NCBI RefSeq assembly: GCF_000182745.2
Contig: NC_016027.1
Span: 65,001 to 129,000 of the forward strand
Direction of reading: 5' to 3'
Length of the DNA stretch: 64,000 nt
From: Komagataeibacter medellinensis NBRC 3288
Lineage (GTDB): Bacteria > Pseudomonadota > Alphaproteobacteria > Acetobacterales > Acetobacteraceae
Shown: positions 1 through 10,669 of the stretch, one piece after another
Layout of the letters: every line of letters starts with the position of its first letter
Numbering within the stretch: the stretch's first letter is position 1
Notes under the pieces: model-generated
Told to the model about the DNA's origin: nothing
Seen by the model: the letters and a program-made list of their open reading frames with translations, nothing else
The model's database searches: none
Program-made: the position numbers and the translations under genes

Positions 1-2595
<2,595 letters not shown>

Positions 2596-2703
2596 CCATA
2601 GCCCCCATAAAGGGCAACACACATGCACAGCAGTCATCCACTCTCAACACCTAACAAAAACACCAACCCATCCACATCCCTCCCCATACCGGGGAGACTA
2701 GAT

Positions 2704-2822
2704 GACCTGGTGGCAATGGCGGGGAATGATCCACCCGATCCCATCCCGAACTCGGCCGTGAAATGCCCCAGCGCCCATGATACTGTGCCTTAAGGCACGG
2801 GAAAGTCGGTCGCCGCCAGGTC
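2704..2822 (+). rRNA. 5S ribosomal RNA
   Basis: A 119-nt sequence begins GACCTGG and ends CCAGGTC, which pair as the terminal helix I. Inside is the highly conserved 5S core 'gatcccatcccgaactcgg'. It lies about 110 bp after the 23S gene and just before the initiator tRNA, as in many alphaproteobacterial rrn operons. Ends are set by helix I and could be off by a base or two. Confidence 0.95.
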
Positions 2823-2841
2823 TTCCAGTCTCCCCTACAAT

Positions 2842-2918
<77 letters not shown>

Positions 2919-2944
2919 TGAATTCCAAATAAAATCAATGACTT

Positions 2945-2968
2945 AAAAGGCGGCGCAAGCCGCCTTTT
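2945..2968 (+). terminator. Rho-independent terminator of the rRNA operon
   Basis: A perfect 10-bp stem (AAAAGGCGGC / GCCGCCTTTT) with a GCAA tetraloop, ending in four T residues. It lies 26 bp after the tRNA and closes the rrn operon. The only sequence between it and the next feature is about 70 bp with no recognisable gene. Confidence 0.9.
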
Positions 2969-3040
2969 GGCGTTCCAGAACACCAACTGGAATCATATAG
3001 GAATCATTCGGAAGCGAATTCACGCGTAGCAACCCTGCGT

Positions 3041-4329
3041 GGAGGGTTCGAAAAACCCCTGGTTCTGGCCCTCTGTGTGTGATTCCCTCTCTTCTGTGAT
3101 GATTGAGGGAATGGCTCATGAAGCAGCCGGGCTTCTTTGATGTGGACGAGCGACTAGCCCGTTTGAGTGGCCTTGGCGATCAGCTCGAAGCGTTTTCTCG
3201 GACTGTGGATTTTGAGGTGTTCCGTCCTGATCTGGACAGGGCTCTGGCCTATGCGGACGGAAGTAAAGGTGGCCGTCCCCCGTTTGATCCGGTGCTGATG
3301 TTCAAGATCCTGGTGATCCAGACGCTGAACAATCTCTCCGACGAGCGAACGGAGTATCTGATCAACGACCGGCTGTCCTTCATGCGCTTCCTCGGCCTGG
3401 CGTTATCGGACCGGGTGCCTGACGCCAAAACGGTCTGGCTGTTCCGTGAACGGCTGACCGAGGCTGGCGCCATCCAGAAGCTGTTCGAGCGCTTTGACGC
3501 CACCCTGCGAAACGCCGGGTATCTGCCGATGTCCGGCCAGATCCTGGATGCCACGCTGGTGGCGGCGCCAAAGCAGCGCAATACCAACGCGGAGAAAGTT
3601 GATCTTCGGGAAGGCCGCATTCCGCAGGACTGGCAGGACAAGCCTGCCAAGTTGTCCCACAAGGATCGCCATGCGCGATGGACACTGAAGTTCACGAAGG
3701 CAAAGCGGCAGGAGGACGGGACGCTCCCGTCCACGGACCTCGCCATCCCGTTCTTTGGCTACAAATCGCATATTTCCATCGATCGAAAGTTTCGACTGAT
3801 CCGGAAATGGAAAGCGACGGATGCCGCCGCCAGTGATGGTGCCAGGCTGCGCGAGGGCTTGCTCGATAAAACCAATACGGCCTCAAGCGTTTGGGCCGAC
3901 ACCGCGTATCGCTCGAAAGCCAATGAGGACTTCATGGACAAAGAGGGTTTCGTCTCGAAGGTTCACAGGAAAAAGCCGCATCTCAAGCCCATGCCTCGCC
4001 ATATCCAGCGCTCTAACGCAGGGAAGTCCGTCATCCGATCCCGCGTCGAGCATGTCTTTGCCGATCAGAAATCGCAGACGGGATTGTTCGTCCGGACCGT
4101 GGGCATTACCCGGGCCACCATGAGGATTGGCTTGGCCAATATCGTCTACAACATGCGCCGCTTCCTCTTCCTCGAGAGGTTGAACGCGGCCGCGTAGCTA
4201 TCCCATTGGCGACAGCGTCCGATCTGCTCAAGACGCAGATCAAAAGTCACCCCAAGAACCGTCAATCAGCACGACAAAAGCCTGAAATCAGGAACCACGC
4301 GCGCCAATCAACGGTTCTTCGATCCCTCC
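3041..4329 (+). mobile_element. IS5-family insertion sequence, copy 1
   Basis: The left end begins GGAGGGTTCGAAAAACC and the right end, read on the other strand, begins GGAGGGATCGAAGAACC: a 17-bp terminal inverted repeat with two mismatches. One transposase gene fills most of the 1289 bp. The same element recurs inverted at 9333-10621. No direct duplication flanks it: 'tgcgt' lies on the left and 'atctg' on the right. Confidence 0.88.
3118..4197 (+). CDS. IS5-family transposase (copy 1)
   Basis: A 359-residue DDE transposase with the N-terminal DUF772-type domain of IS5 enzymes (PFDPVLMFKILVIQTLNNLS near residue 60). Its catalytic core shows the three acidic positions in 'ILDATLV', 'WADTAYRSK' and 'RSRVEHVFAD'. 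The ATG at 3118 is chosen because 'gaggga' sits seven bases upstream; a TTG at 3103 would add five residues. The gene is full length for the IS5 group and has no frameshift, so the element could be active. The protein is identical to that of the inverted copy at 9465-10544, which implies very recent duplication or gene conversion. Confidence 0.93.
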   Translation: MKQPGFFDVDERLARLSGLGDQLEAFSRTVDFEVFRPDLDRALAYADGSKGGRPPFDPVLMFKILVIQTLNNLSDERTEYLINDRLSFMRFLGLALSDRVPDAKTVWLFRERLTEAGAIQKLFERFDATLRNAGYLPMSGQILDATLVAAPKQRNTNAEKVDLREGRIPQDWQDKPAKLSHKDRHARWTLKFTKAKRQEDGTLPSTDLAIPFFGYKSHISIDRKFRLIRKWKATDAAASDGARLREGLLDKTNTASSVWADTAYRSKANEDFMDKEGFVSKVHRKKPHLKPMPRHIQRSNAGKSVIRSRVEHVFADQKSQTGLFVRTVGITRATMRIGLANIVYNMRRFLFLERLNAAA

Positions 4330-4377
4330 ATCTGCCTCGCTGCAACCGTCATCTTCTGGCTATGAGTCCTGAGCCTA
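4330..4377 (+). repeat. 48-bp repeat abutting IS copy 1 (inner side)
   Basis: The 48 bases immediately after the right end of IS copy 1 (from 'atctgcctcg' to 'cctgagccta') are identical, and in the same orientation, to 10622-10669 just outside IS copy 2. Homology stops at the base after 'gagccta'. At the second site the repeat is the 3' tail of an IS3-family element that includes its stop codon, so this copy is probably an IS3 fragment. Because the IS5 copies are inverted, the same 48 bp touches opposite IS ends at the two sites. Confidence 0.85.
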
Positions 4378-4475
4378 GCCAAGATCGGATGGTTGGGTAT
4401 TCGATAAGATGCATATACACATTGGGAAATATATGTTTTTTGATCGGTTAGAAGTGTGATTTGACTGGAGAAAGC
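4378..4475 (+). promoter_or_regulatory. Probable promoter region of the DUF262 operon
   Basis: About 100 bp of AT-rich DNA lies between the IS-associated repeat and the DUF262 gene pair. A weak candidate promoter is TTGGGT (4393-4398) and TATACA (4414-4419) with a short 15-bp spacer. The Shine-Dalgarno sequence GGAG at 4467-4470 precedes the ATG at 4476. The promoter match is poor and is inferred mainly from position; outward transcription from the IS is an alternative. Confidence 0.3.
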
Positions 4476-6275
4476 ATGCCGTCTGAGAATGCATCGATTG
4501 AGCTGAGATCAATCAATAGGCTGCTCGTCGATGAAGGTGGCATCCCTGCGCGATACTGGATCCCCGCTTATCAGCGCGGGTATCGCTGGGACCGGCTACA
4601 GGTCATCCAACTTCTGGATGACATCTGGGAGTTTATCCAAGACAGCGAGGAAAAACCTCGAACCTCCTTTTATTGCCTGCAGCCGTTAGTCGTTCGGAAG
4701 CTGGAAGACGGACGGTACGAGGTCGTGGATGGTCAGCAACGGTTGACAACCATCTTTATCCTTCTGTCTCACCGTAGTGAAATCCTCGCACTGTTAGGTA
4801 AACAATGCTTTTCCATTGACTACGAGACCCGCGACCGTGCTTTTCTTGAAGAGATTGATCTCGACCGATCCGACGAGAACGTAGATTTCTACCATATTTA
4901 CCAAGCTTGGCGAGCTATTGAGGAATGGCTTGCCGGCCGTGACCGAATGCATGCGCTAAAGCTGCTGCAGCATCTGCTCAATGATGATGAGGCCGGTCGG
5001 AACGTGAAGGTCATCTGGTACGAGCTGGCACCCAATGACGATCCGATCGCAGCCTTCACCCGACTGAACATAGGCAAGATACCACTTACAGAGGCCGAAC
5101 TGGTGCGTGCTTTATTTCTGCGTCGCGCGGCTCAGGACGATGACACCGGCAACATCTCCTTACGAATTGCCTACGAATGGGACCAGATCGAAAAACGGCT
5201 GCAGGATAATTCAGTCTGGTACTTCCTACAGAACACCGACCTCGATGTCACAAACAGGATCGGCCTTATCTTCCAGATCGCTGCCAGGATGGAAGGCCAT
5301 GCGTTGAATCGGGAAGACTACGCGGTGTTTTCCCATTTTTCAGACCTGTTGAGCGCAGAACGAAGTGCCGAGATCGAATGGCGTAAGGTGAAGGACATCT
5401 TCATGGCGCTGGAGGAATGGTACGAAGACCGCTACCTTTTCCACGTTCTTGGTTTTGTTTTTAATCAAACCGCTGGTCGGCTTCCCACAATTACCGAACT
5501 GCTCACTGATAGCCAGGCACTTAGCAAACACGATTTTTCCAAAGGTCTGCGCAATCGGGTTTGTCGGATGGTGCTTGGAAATGATCTATCAGCTGCTTCC
5601 CCAGATGAACTTGAGGAAGAGATCACCAATCTCTGCCGTACAGTCGACTACGCAAATGCACCCAAGGTGCGGAGCCTGCTCCTTTTATTCAATCTGGCAA
5701 CGCTGCTTGAGGATCCGCGATCAAACATCCGGTTCCAGTTCGATAGTTTCAAGCAAGAGTCTTGGGATATCGAGCACATACGCTCAGTGAGCGACGAACG
5801 ACCTTCACGCCCCCGAGAGCAGGACGAATGGCTGGACCACTGCTTGAAGTTCCTGCGCACTACCGAGGAAGAAGATAAGCAAGCGCTTGCTGAAAGCATT
5901 GAAGGCTACCTCGATCCAGATTCTGAACAGCGGAGCCAGGAGAGCTTTGAGAAAATCGACGGCGAGATTCTATCGTTCTTCAAAGAGGCGACGGACGGCC
6001 CTGATCATGGCCTCGCAAACCTGACACTGCTGGATTCACGGACCAACCGCGGCTATCGAAATGCGGTCTTTGCGGTAAAGCGCAGCATTTTGCTGAAAAA
6101 CGATAGATCTGGGATTTTTGTCCCTCTCTGCACTCGTAACGTCTTCCTGAAATGCTACAGCCGCACGGTTGGAAACGTCATGTTTTGGACCGAACAGGAC
6201 GGGCAGGACTATCTAGATGCGATCAGTCGAACGCTGACGCAATTCTTCCTTGGGCAAACAGGGGCAAGCCGATGA
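4476..6275 (+). CDS. DUF262 protein with DUF1524-type HNH nuclease end (GmrSD-like)
   Basis: A 599-residue protein. The N-terminal DUF262 (GmrSD N-terminal, ParB/sulfiredoxin-like) domain shows IPAYQRGYRW at residues 29-38 and the hallmark DGQQRLTT at 85-92. The C-terminal part resembles the DUF1524 nuclease domain: 'WDIEHI' near residue 430 and 'LANLTLLDSRTN' followed by an N..F..KR pattern near 515, supplying the His and Asn of an HNH fold. Fusions of this kind occur in GmrSD-type type IV restriction enzymes that cut modified phage DNA. Its stop overlaps the next start by ATGA, so the two proteins are probably made together. ATG 4476 has a good ribosome site; a TTG at 4461 is less likely. 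Target specificity cannot be read from the sequence. Confidence 0.82.
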   Translation: MPSENASIELRSINRLLVDEGGIPARYWIPAYQRGYRWDRLQVIQLLDDIWEFIQDSEEKPRTSFYCLQPLVVRKLEDGRYEVVDGQQRLTTIFILLSHRSEILALLGKQCFSIDYETRDRAFLEEIDLDRSDENVDFYHIYQAWRAIEEWLAGRDRMHALKLLQHLLNDDEAGRNVKVIWYELAPNDDPIAAFTRLNIGKIPLTEAELVRALFLRRAAQDDDTGNISLRIAYEWDQIEKRLQDNSVWYFLQNTDLDVTNRIGLIFQIAARMEGHALNREDYAVFSHFSDLLSAERSAEIEWRKVKDIFMALEEWYEDRYLFHVLGFVFNQTAGRLPTITELLTDSQALSKHDFSKGLRNRVCRMVLGNDLSAASPDELEEEITNLCRTVDYANAPKVRSLLLLFNLATLLEDPRSNIRFQFDSFKQESWDIEHIRSVSDERPSRPREQDEWLDHCLKFLRTTEEEDKQALAESIEGYLDPDSEQRSQESFEKIDGEILSFFKEATDGPDHGLANLTLLDSRTNRGYRNAVFAVKRSILLKNDRSGIFVPLCTRNVFLKCYSRTVGNVMFWTEQDGQDYLDAISRTLTQFFLGQTGASR

Positions 6276-8632
6276 CTTCGCGAACTACCTTCAGCGAGCT
6301 GATCGAACGTCACGGCCGTGTCGAGATCCCTGTCATCCAGCGAGACTATGCGCAAGGGCGGGTAGACCAGCACATCGTCCGAGACGATTTCCTTAAATCT
6401 CTTTACTCCGCGCTGTGCCTGCCTAAAGAAGACTCAACACTGCCCCTTGATCTCGACTTCGTCTACGGGAGCGTCGTAAACGGCTCATTCCAACCGCTCG
6501 ACGGCCAACAGCGACTCACCACATTGTTTCTACTGCACTGGTATCTCGCTTGGGTCGACGGCTGCAGCGAAGATTTCCGCAGTCGGATCGTCACATCGGG
6601 ACGGTCCCGCTTCAGCTACGAAGTGCGTCCCAGTAGTCGGGATTTCATCGACGCATTTGCTAATTATGTACCAGATATCGCGGCAAAGAAGTGCCAAGAT
6701 ATTGAAGGGATGATAACTGACCAGCCTTGGTACTTTCGCAGCTGGCGGTTCGATCCAACGATTCGTGCTGCACTATCAATGTTGGACAGGATGCATGAGG
6801 TCTTCCAGAAAACCTCAGGCCTCTATGCCCGATTGATTGATGAAACGACCCCCGCGATCACCTTCCAACTTCTTGATCTTGAGCAATTTGATCTTTCGGA
6901 TGATTTGTACATCAAGATGAATGCGCGCGGAAAGCCGCTAACTCCATTCGAGACATTCAAGGCACGTTTCGAGAGGCATCTGGAAAACCAGTTCAAGGAC
7001 GCTATGCCGGATATCTGCAACGGAACGCCCATTGCAGACTTCTTCTCTCGTCGAATTGATACCCGATGGTCCGACTTTTTCTGGCCGTTTCGTGACAAGA
7101 AAACCTCCACATTCGACGACGCCATGATGAACCTACTGCGGACAGTGATCATGGTGACGAGGGATCCCGAAGCTGCTGCGACCTCGGCTGATTTGGCTGA
7201 CCTTCGCTCTACGGCGCGGGCTAGCAGCTACACTTGGTTTCACGACAGGGGGTGGTTGGATCAGGAAATGATCCTAGCGCTGATCACCCTCCTGGATCGG
7301 TGGAGCGCGGGCTCCGAAACGTTCCGCTGCTATCTTCCCGATACGCGGCATCTCGATGAGCAGGCTTTTTTTCAGGACCTACTTACCAAGCCGACCAGTT
7401 TTACTTTCCAACAGCTTGCTCAGCTTGCCGGTTATACCCAGTTCCTTGTCCATTCGACCGGAGAGATTGATTCCACTGCTTTCGATGCATGGATGCGAGT
7501 CGTGTCTAATCTTGCGATCAACACCGATTACAACCGGCCGGAAGATCTGCGCCGGAGCTTTGCTGGCCTCAGGGACCTCACGCCGTGGATGAACGATATC
7601 CTCAACCATCTCGCGAGTTCTGAAGGCGACGTGAGAGGCTTCTCCCGCGAGCAGGTCGCAGAAGAACGTATCAAAGCTCGTCTCATCGGTTTCGGCGACG
7701 GCTGGCCGGAACGGCTCGATCGGGCAGAGCGGCATTCCTATTTCCGAGGGCAGATTGGGTTTCTGCTACGCTGCTGCGGCTTGAAACTTGATGAGGTAGA
7801 TTCCGAGCTTGAACGTCTCACGACAGCTACTGCAAACGAGCTAGTGGAACCGTTTGATCATTATCTTGCATGCGCCTCACAGATGTTCGACGACCTTGTG
7901 AAGCACCCTACGGGATCTGGCCGGCTCTGGGAGCGTGCACTTCTCGCGGTCGGAGATTTCTTGCCGAATGTTGGCCGAAATCGATCACTGTTGACTACGT
8001 CATACGATGAGGCTTGGGGGTGGAAGAGACTGCTTCGGAACGCAGCAACTGGTGGTCGACCTAGCCATATCCTACAATCCCTATGGGACCGTCTCGAAGG
8101 CTTAGGTTCATATGCTGCTGATCTTGCCGGTATCATCGAGACTGCATCCGAAATCGATCCGTGGCGTGAGGCGATCCTCGCGACGCCGTCGGTCTACTGC
8201 TACGGTGCTTACAGAATGATGCGTTTCACAGACGAAGGAGGCATCTACCTTCTCAAGAAGACGCAAATGAATGGAAGACATATGGAACTGTTCACCTACT
8301 GTCTGCACGAAAGTCTCGTGTCCGAATTGGAGCCATACGGATTTTCGGTGAGTTATTATGAAGCGACGTCGACGGATGATGAGCCTGGCCTGTGCTGCAC
8401 AAGTGATTACAGAGGAACAGAAATCACATTTTATCTGACTTTGTATCAAGCGCCTGGACAATATCAATTCTACTTATATGAACCCAAGGAGCCAAATGGT
8501 ATACTGCGCGAGGTCCTCAACGAATTAGCTTTCGAAAGGGACGATGAGAATTTTTGGATGCTGCTAGGAGGGCTTGACGACTTAAGGTCTCAGATTCTTA
8601 AGTTGGCTCAGTTGCTTAAAGAAAGAAATTGA
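6272..8632 (+). CDS. Large DUF262 protein with uncharacterised C-terminal region
   Basis: A 786-residue protein starting in the ATGA overlap with the upstream gene. The N-terminal DUF262 domain carries IPVIQRDYAQGR (residues 19-30) and DGQQRLTT (77-84), followed by a helical stretch with 'YIKMNARGKPLTPFE', typical of the family. From about residue 290 to the end I recognise no domain: no HNH or DUF1524 motif, no membrane segments and no signal peptide. The pair therefore looks like one DUF262 protein with a nuclease and one without. A nucleotide-dependent sensing or regulatory role beside the nuclease partner is inference. Codon use seems less GC-biased than in the catabolic genes, consistent with transfer on the flanking IS elements. 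Confidence 0.78.
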   Translation: MTSRTTFSELIERHGRVEIPVIQRDYAQGRVDQHIVRDDFLKSLYSALCLPKEDSTLPLDLDFVYGSVVNGSFQPLDGQQRLTTLFLLHWYLAWVDGCSEDFRSRIVTSGRSRFSYEVRPSSRDFIDAFANYVPDIAAKKCQDIEGMITDQPWYFRSWRFDPTIRAALSMLDRMHEVFQKTSGLYARLIDETTPAITFQLLDLEQFDLSDDLYIKMNARGKPLTPFETFKARFERHLENQFKDAMPDICNGTPIADFFSRRIDTRWSDFFWPFRDKKTSTFDDAMMNLLRTVIMVTRDPEAAATSADLADLRSTARASSYTWFHDRGWLDQEMILALITLLDRWSAGSETFRCYLPDTRHLDEQAFFQDLLTKPTSFTFQQLAQLAGYTQFLVHSTGEIDSTAFDAWMRVVSNLAINTDYNRPEDLRRSFAGLRDLTPWMNDILNHLASSEGDVRGFSREQVAEERIKARLIGFGDGWPERLDRAERHSYFRGQIGFLLRCCGLKLDEVDSELERLTTATANELVEPFDHYLACASQMFDDLVKHPTGSGRLWERALLAVGDFLPNVGRNRSLLTTSYDEAWGWKRLLRNAATGGRPSHILQSLWDRLEGLGSYAADLAGIIETASEIDPWREAILATPSVYCYGAYRMMRFTDEGGIYLLKKTQMNGRHMELFTYCLHESLVSELEPYGFSVSYYEATSTDDEPGLCCTSDYRGTEITFYLTLYQAPGQYQFYLYEPKEPNGILREVLNELAFERDDENFWMLLGGLDDLRSQILKLAQLLKERN

Positions 8633-8999
8633 AGGGCGCGACTTTCCGATGAAACTGAAGATTTGTGGAAATGGCCACTTTTGACTGTATTCCCGCCTCA
8701 TCAACTGTATGAAAGAGCAGACGCCAAATGCAACCTGATCCTGGCATGATAGACAGGTGCAAGTTAAGCACCAAGCGCACCCTGCGCGCGGCACAACGGT
8801 CCTGTTAAGGGCTGGTAGTTGACCCAAGAGTGCTTCATGCGAGTGTCAGTTTTCTGATTATTCATCATCAACAGCCGACATTCTCCTTACCCCCTCCCTT
8901 ACTCGCCTGTCTGTTTAGCAAACATGAAACAGACAGGCGACCGTCGCCCTCATCTTGGACGTCCAAAACCGTGAAATGCCTTTCCGAAAGCGGACATCG
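8633..8999. other. Gene-free stretch between the DUF262 operon and LysR stump
   Basis: There is no convincing gene in these 367 bp. Short open frames on either strand lack ribosome sites and family resemblance. The one clear structure is the perfect 14-bp inverted repeat at 8903-8940, listed separately. Confidence 0.5.
8903..8940. terminator. 14-bp perfect hairpin between convergent genes
   Basis: TCGCCTGTCTGTTT (8903-8916) and AAACAGACAGGCGA (8927-8940) form a perfect stem with a 10-base loop. It sits between the 3' ends of the DUF262 operon (plus) and the LysR fragment (minus), where a bidirectional terminator is expected. Neither side has a run of T residues, so intrinsic termination is uncertain. 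Confidence 0.45.
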
Positions 9000-9332
9000 T
9001 TAGCAGGAGAAAACTTCCCGGTACACCGCGTGCACTATGTCTCGAAGCCAGCGGTGAGCAGGATCGGCGTCCAGCTTGGGATGCCACATGGCGGAAATCG
9101 CGATTTCAGGTGTATTCACGGGAAGCTGGAACAGTCTCAGGCGCGATATCTCTACGGCATCACTGGAAAGATTCGCGAGACATGATCGCGGGACATGCGT
9201 CACCAGATCCGAGTGCCGCACGATCTCGGGCGCGTCCGGAAAGCCGGGCACGACGACTGACACGATGCGATGGTATCCCACCTGCTCCAGTGCATCATCA
9301 ATTGGCCCCCTGAACGTCCCGCGCCACGAGGT
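9000..9332 (-). pseudogene. LysR-family regulator, C-terminal fragment cut by IS copy 2
   Basis: On the minus strand the frame is open from the IS junction and encodes about 110 residues matching the end of the LysR substrate-binding domain: 'VGYHRIVSVVVPGF', 'IVRHSDLVTHVPRS' and the family-typical 'WHPKLDADPAHRWLRDIV' near the C terminus. The DNA-binding half is missing because IS copy 2 begins at 9333. The rest of the gene is not seen on the far side of that IS (10622 onward is IS3 sequence), so part of the original host locus was lost or lies elsewhere. Confidence 0.8.
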
Positions 9333-10621
9333 GGAGGGATCGAAGAACCGTTGATTGGCGCGCGTGGTTCCTGATTTCAGGCTTTTGTCGTGCTGATTGA
9401 CGGTTCTTGGGGTGACTTTTGATCTGCGTCTTGAGCAGATCGGACGCTGTCGCCAATGGGATAGCTACGCGGCCGCGTTCAACCTCTCGAGGAAGAGGAA
9501 GCGGCGCATGTTGTAGACGATATTGGCCAAGCCAATCCTCATGGTGGCCCGGGTAATGCCCACGGTCCGGACGAACAATCCCGTCTGCGATTTCTGATCG
9601 GCAAAGACATGCTCGACGCGGGATCGGATGACGGACTTCCCTGCGTTAGAGCGCTGGATATGGCGAGGCATGGGCTTGAGATGCGGCTTTTTCCTGTGAA
9701 CCTTCGAGACGAAACCCTCTTTGTCCATGAAGTCCTCATTGGCTTTCGAGCGATACGCGGTGTCGGCCCAAACGCTTGAGGCCGTATTGGTTTTATCGAG
9801 CAAGCCCTCGCGCAGCCTGGCACCATCACTGGCGGCGGCATCCGTCGCTTTCCATTTCCGGATCAGTCGAAACTTTCGATCGATGGAAATATGCGATTTG
9901 TAGCCAAAGAACGGGATGGCGAGGTCCGTGGACGGGAGCGTCCCGTCCTCCTGCCGCTTTGCCTTCGTGAACTTCAGTGTCCATCGCGCATGGCGATCCT
10001 TGTGGGACAACTTGGCAGGCTTGTCCTGCCAGTCCTGCGGAATGCGGCCTTCCCGAAGATCAACTTTCTCCGCGTTGGTATTGCGCTGCTTTGGCGCCGC
10101 CACCAGCGTGGCATCCAGGATCTGGCCGGACATCGGCAGATACCCGGCGTTTCGCAGGGTGGCGTCAAAGCGCTCGAACAGCTTCTGGATGGCGCCAGCC
10201 TCGGTCAGCCGTTCACGGAACAGCCAGACCGTTTTGGCGTCAGGCACCCGGTCCGATAACGCCAGGCCGAGGAAGCGCATGAAGGACAGCCGGTCGTTGA
10301 TCAGATACTCCGTTCGCTCGTCGGAGAGATTGTTCAGCGTCTGGATCACCAGGATCTTGAACATCAGCACCGGATCAAACGGGGGACGGCCACCTTTACT
10401 TCCGTCCGCATAGGCCAGAGCCCTGTCCAGATCAGGACGGAACACCTCAAAATCCACAGTCCGAGAAAACGCTTCGAGCTGATCGCCAAGGCCACTCAAA
10501 CGGGCTAGTCGCTCGTCCACATCAAAGAAGCCCGGCTGCTTCATGAGCCATTCCCTCAATCATCACAGAAGAGAGGGAATCACACACAGAGGGCCAGAAC
10601 CAGGGGTTTTTCGAACCCTCC
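9333..10621 (-). mobile_element. IS5-family insertion sequence, copy 2
   Basis: An inverted copy of the element at 3041-4329, with the same 1289-bp length, the same ends (GGAGGGATCGAAG at 9333; ...CGAACCCTCC at 10621) and the same transposase. Its left flank is 'gaggt' and its right flank 'atctg', so no target duplication is visible. It truncates a LysR gene on one side and an IS3 element on the other. Confidence 0.88.
9465..10544 (-). CDS. IS5-family transposase (copy 2)
   Basis: A 359-residue transposase identical in sequence to the protein at 3118-4197, on the opposite strand. It retains the DUF772 domain and the acidic triad in 'ILDATLV', 'WADTAYRSK' and 'RSRVEHVFAD'. The start is taken as the ATG preceded by 'gaggga' for consistency with copy 1. 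Identity between the copies means they can recombine, inverting the DUF262 cargo, and either copy could supply transposase. Confidence 0.93.
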   Translation of the reverse strand: MKQPGFFDVDERLARLSGLGDQLEAFSRTVDFEVFRPDLDRALAYADGSKGGRPPFDPVLMFKILVIQTLNNLSDERTEYLINDRLSFMRFLGLALSDRVPDAKTVWLFRERLTEAGAIQKLFERFDATLRNAGYLPMSGQILDATLVAAPKQRNTNAEKVDLREGRIPQDWQDKPAKLSHKDRHARWTLKFTKAKRQEDGTLPSTDLAIPFFGYKSHISIDRKFRLIRKWKATDAAASDGARLREGLLDKTNTASSVWADTAYRSKANEDFMDKEGFVSKVHRKKPHLKPMPRHIQRSNAGKSVIRSRVEHVFADQKSQTGLFVRTVGITRATMRIGLANIVYNMRRFLFLERLNAAA

Positions 10622-10669
10622 ATCTGCCTCGCTGCAACCGTCATCTTCTGGCTATGAGTCCTGAGCCTA
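10622..10669 (+). repeat. 48-bp repeat abutting IS copy 2 (outer side)
   Basis: Identical to 4330-4377. Here the repeat covers the sequence from the IS5 junction to the stop codon of the IS3 orfB gene (TAG, complement of 10667-10669), so it is native to the 3' end of the IS3 element. Confidence 0.85.

Larger units (their letters stand above)
3041..10621. mobile_element. Putative composite transposon bounded by inverted IS5-family copies
   Basis: Two 1289-bp IS5-family copies encoding identical transposases stand in opposite orientation and enclose about 5.0 kb. The cargo is a two-gene DUF262 operon (4476-8632) and a truncated LysR gene (9000-9332). This is the architecture of an IS-flanked composite transposon. 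No matching target-site duplication is seen outside the pair (left flank ends 'ctgcgt', right flank begins 'atctgc'), so the present arrangement may instead result from recombination or inversion between IS copies. Movement as one unit is inferred, not shown. Confidence 0.6.

Noticed and set aside
8582-9354. Several short open frames on both strands around 8.6-9.3 kb
   Set aside because: Only the minus-strand LysR C-terminal frame has family features. The plus-strand frames across it are its antisense.
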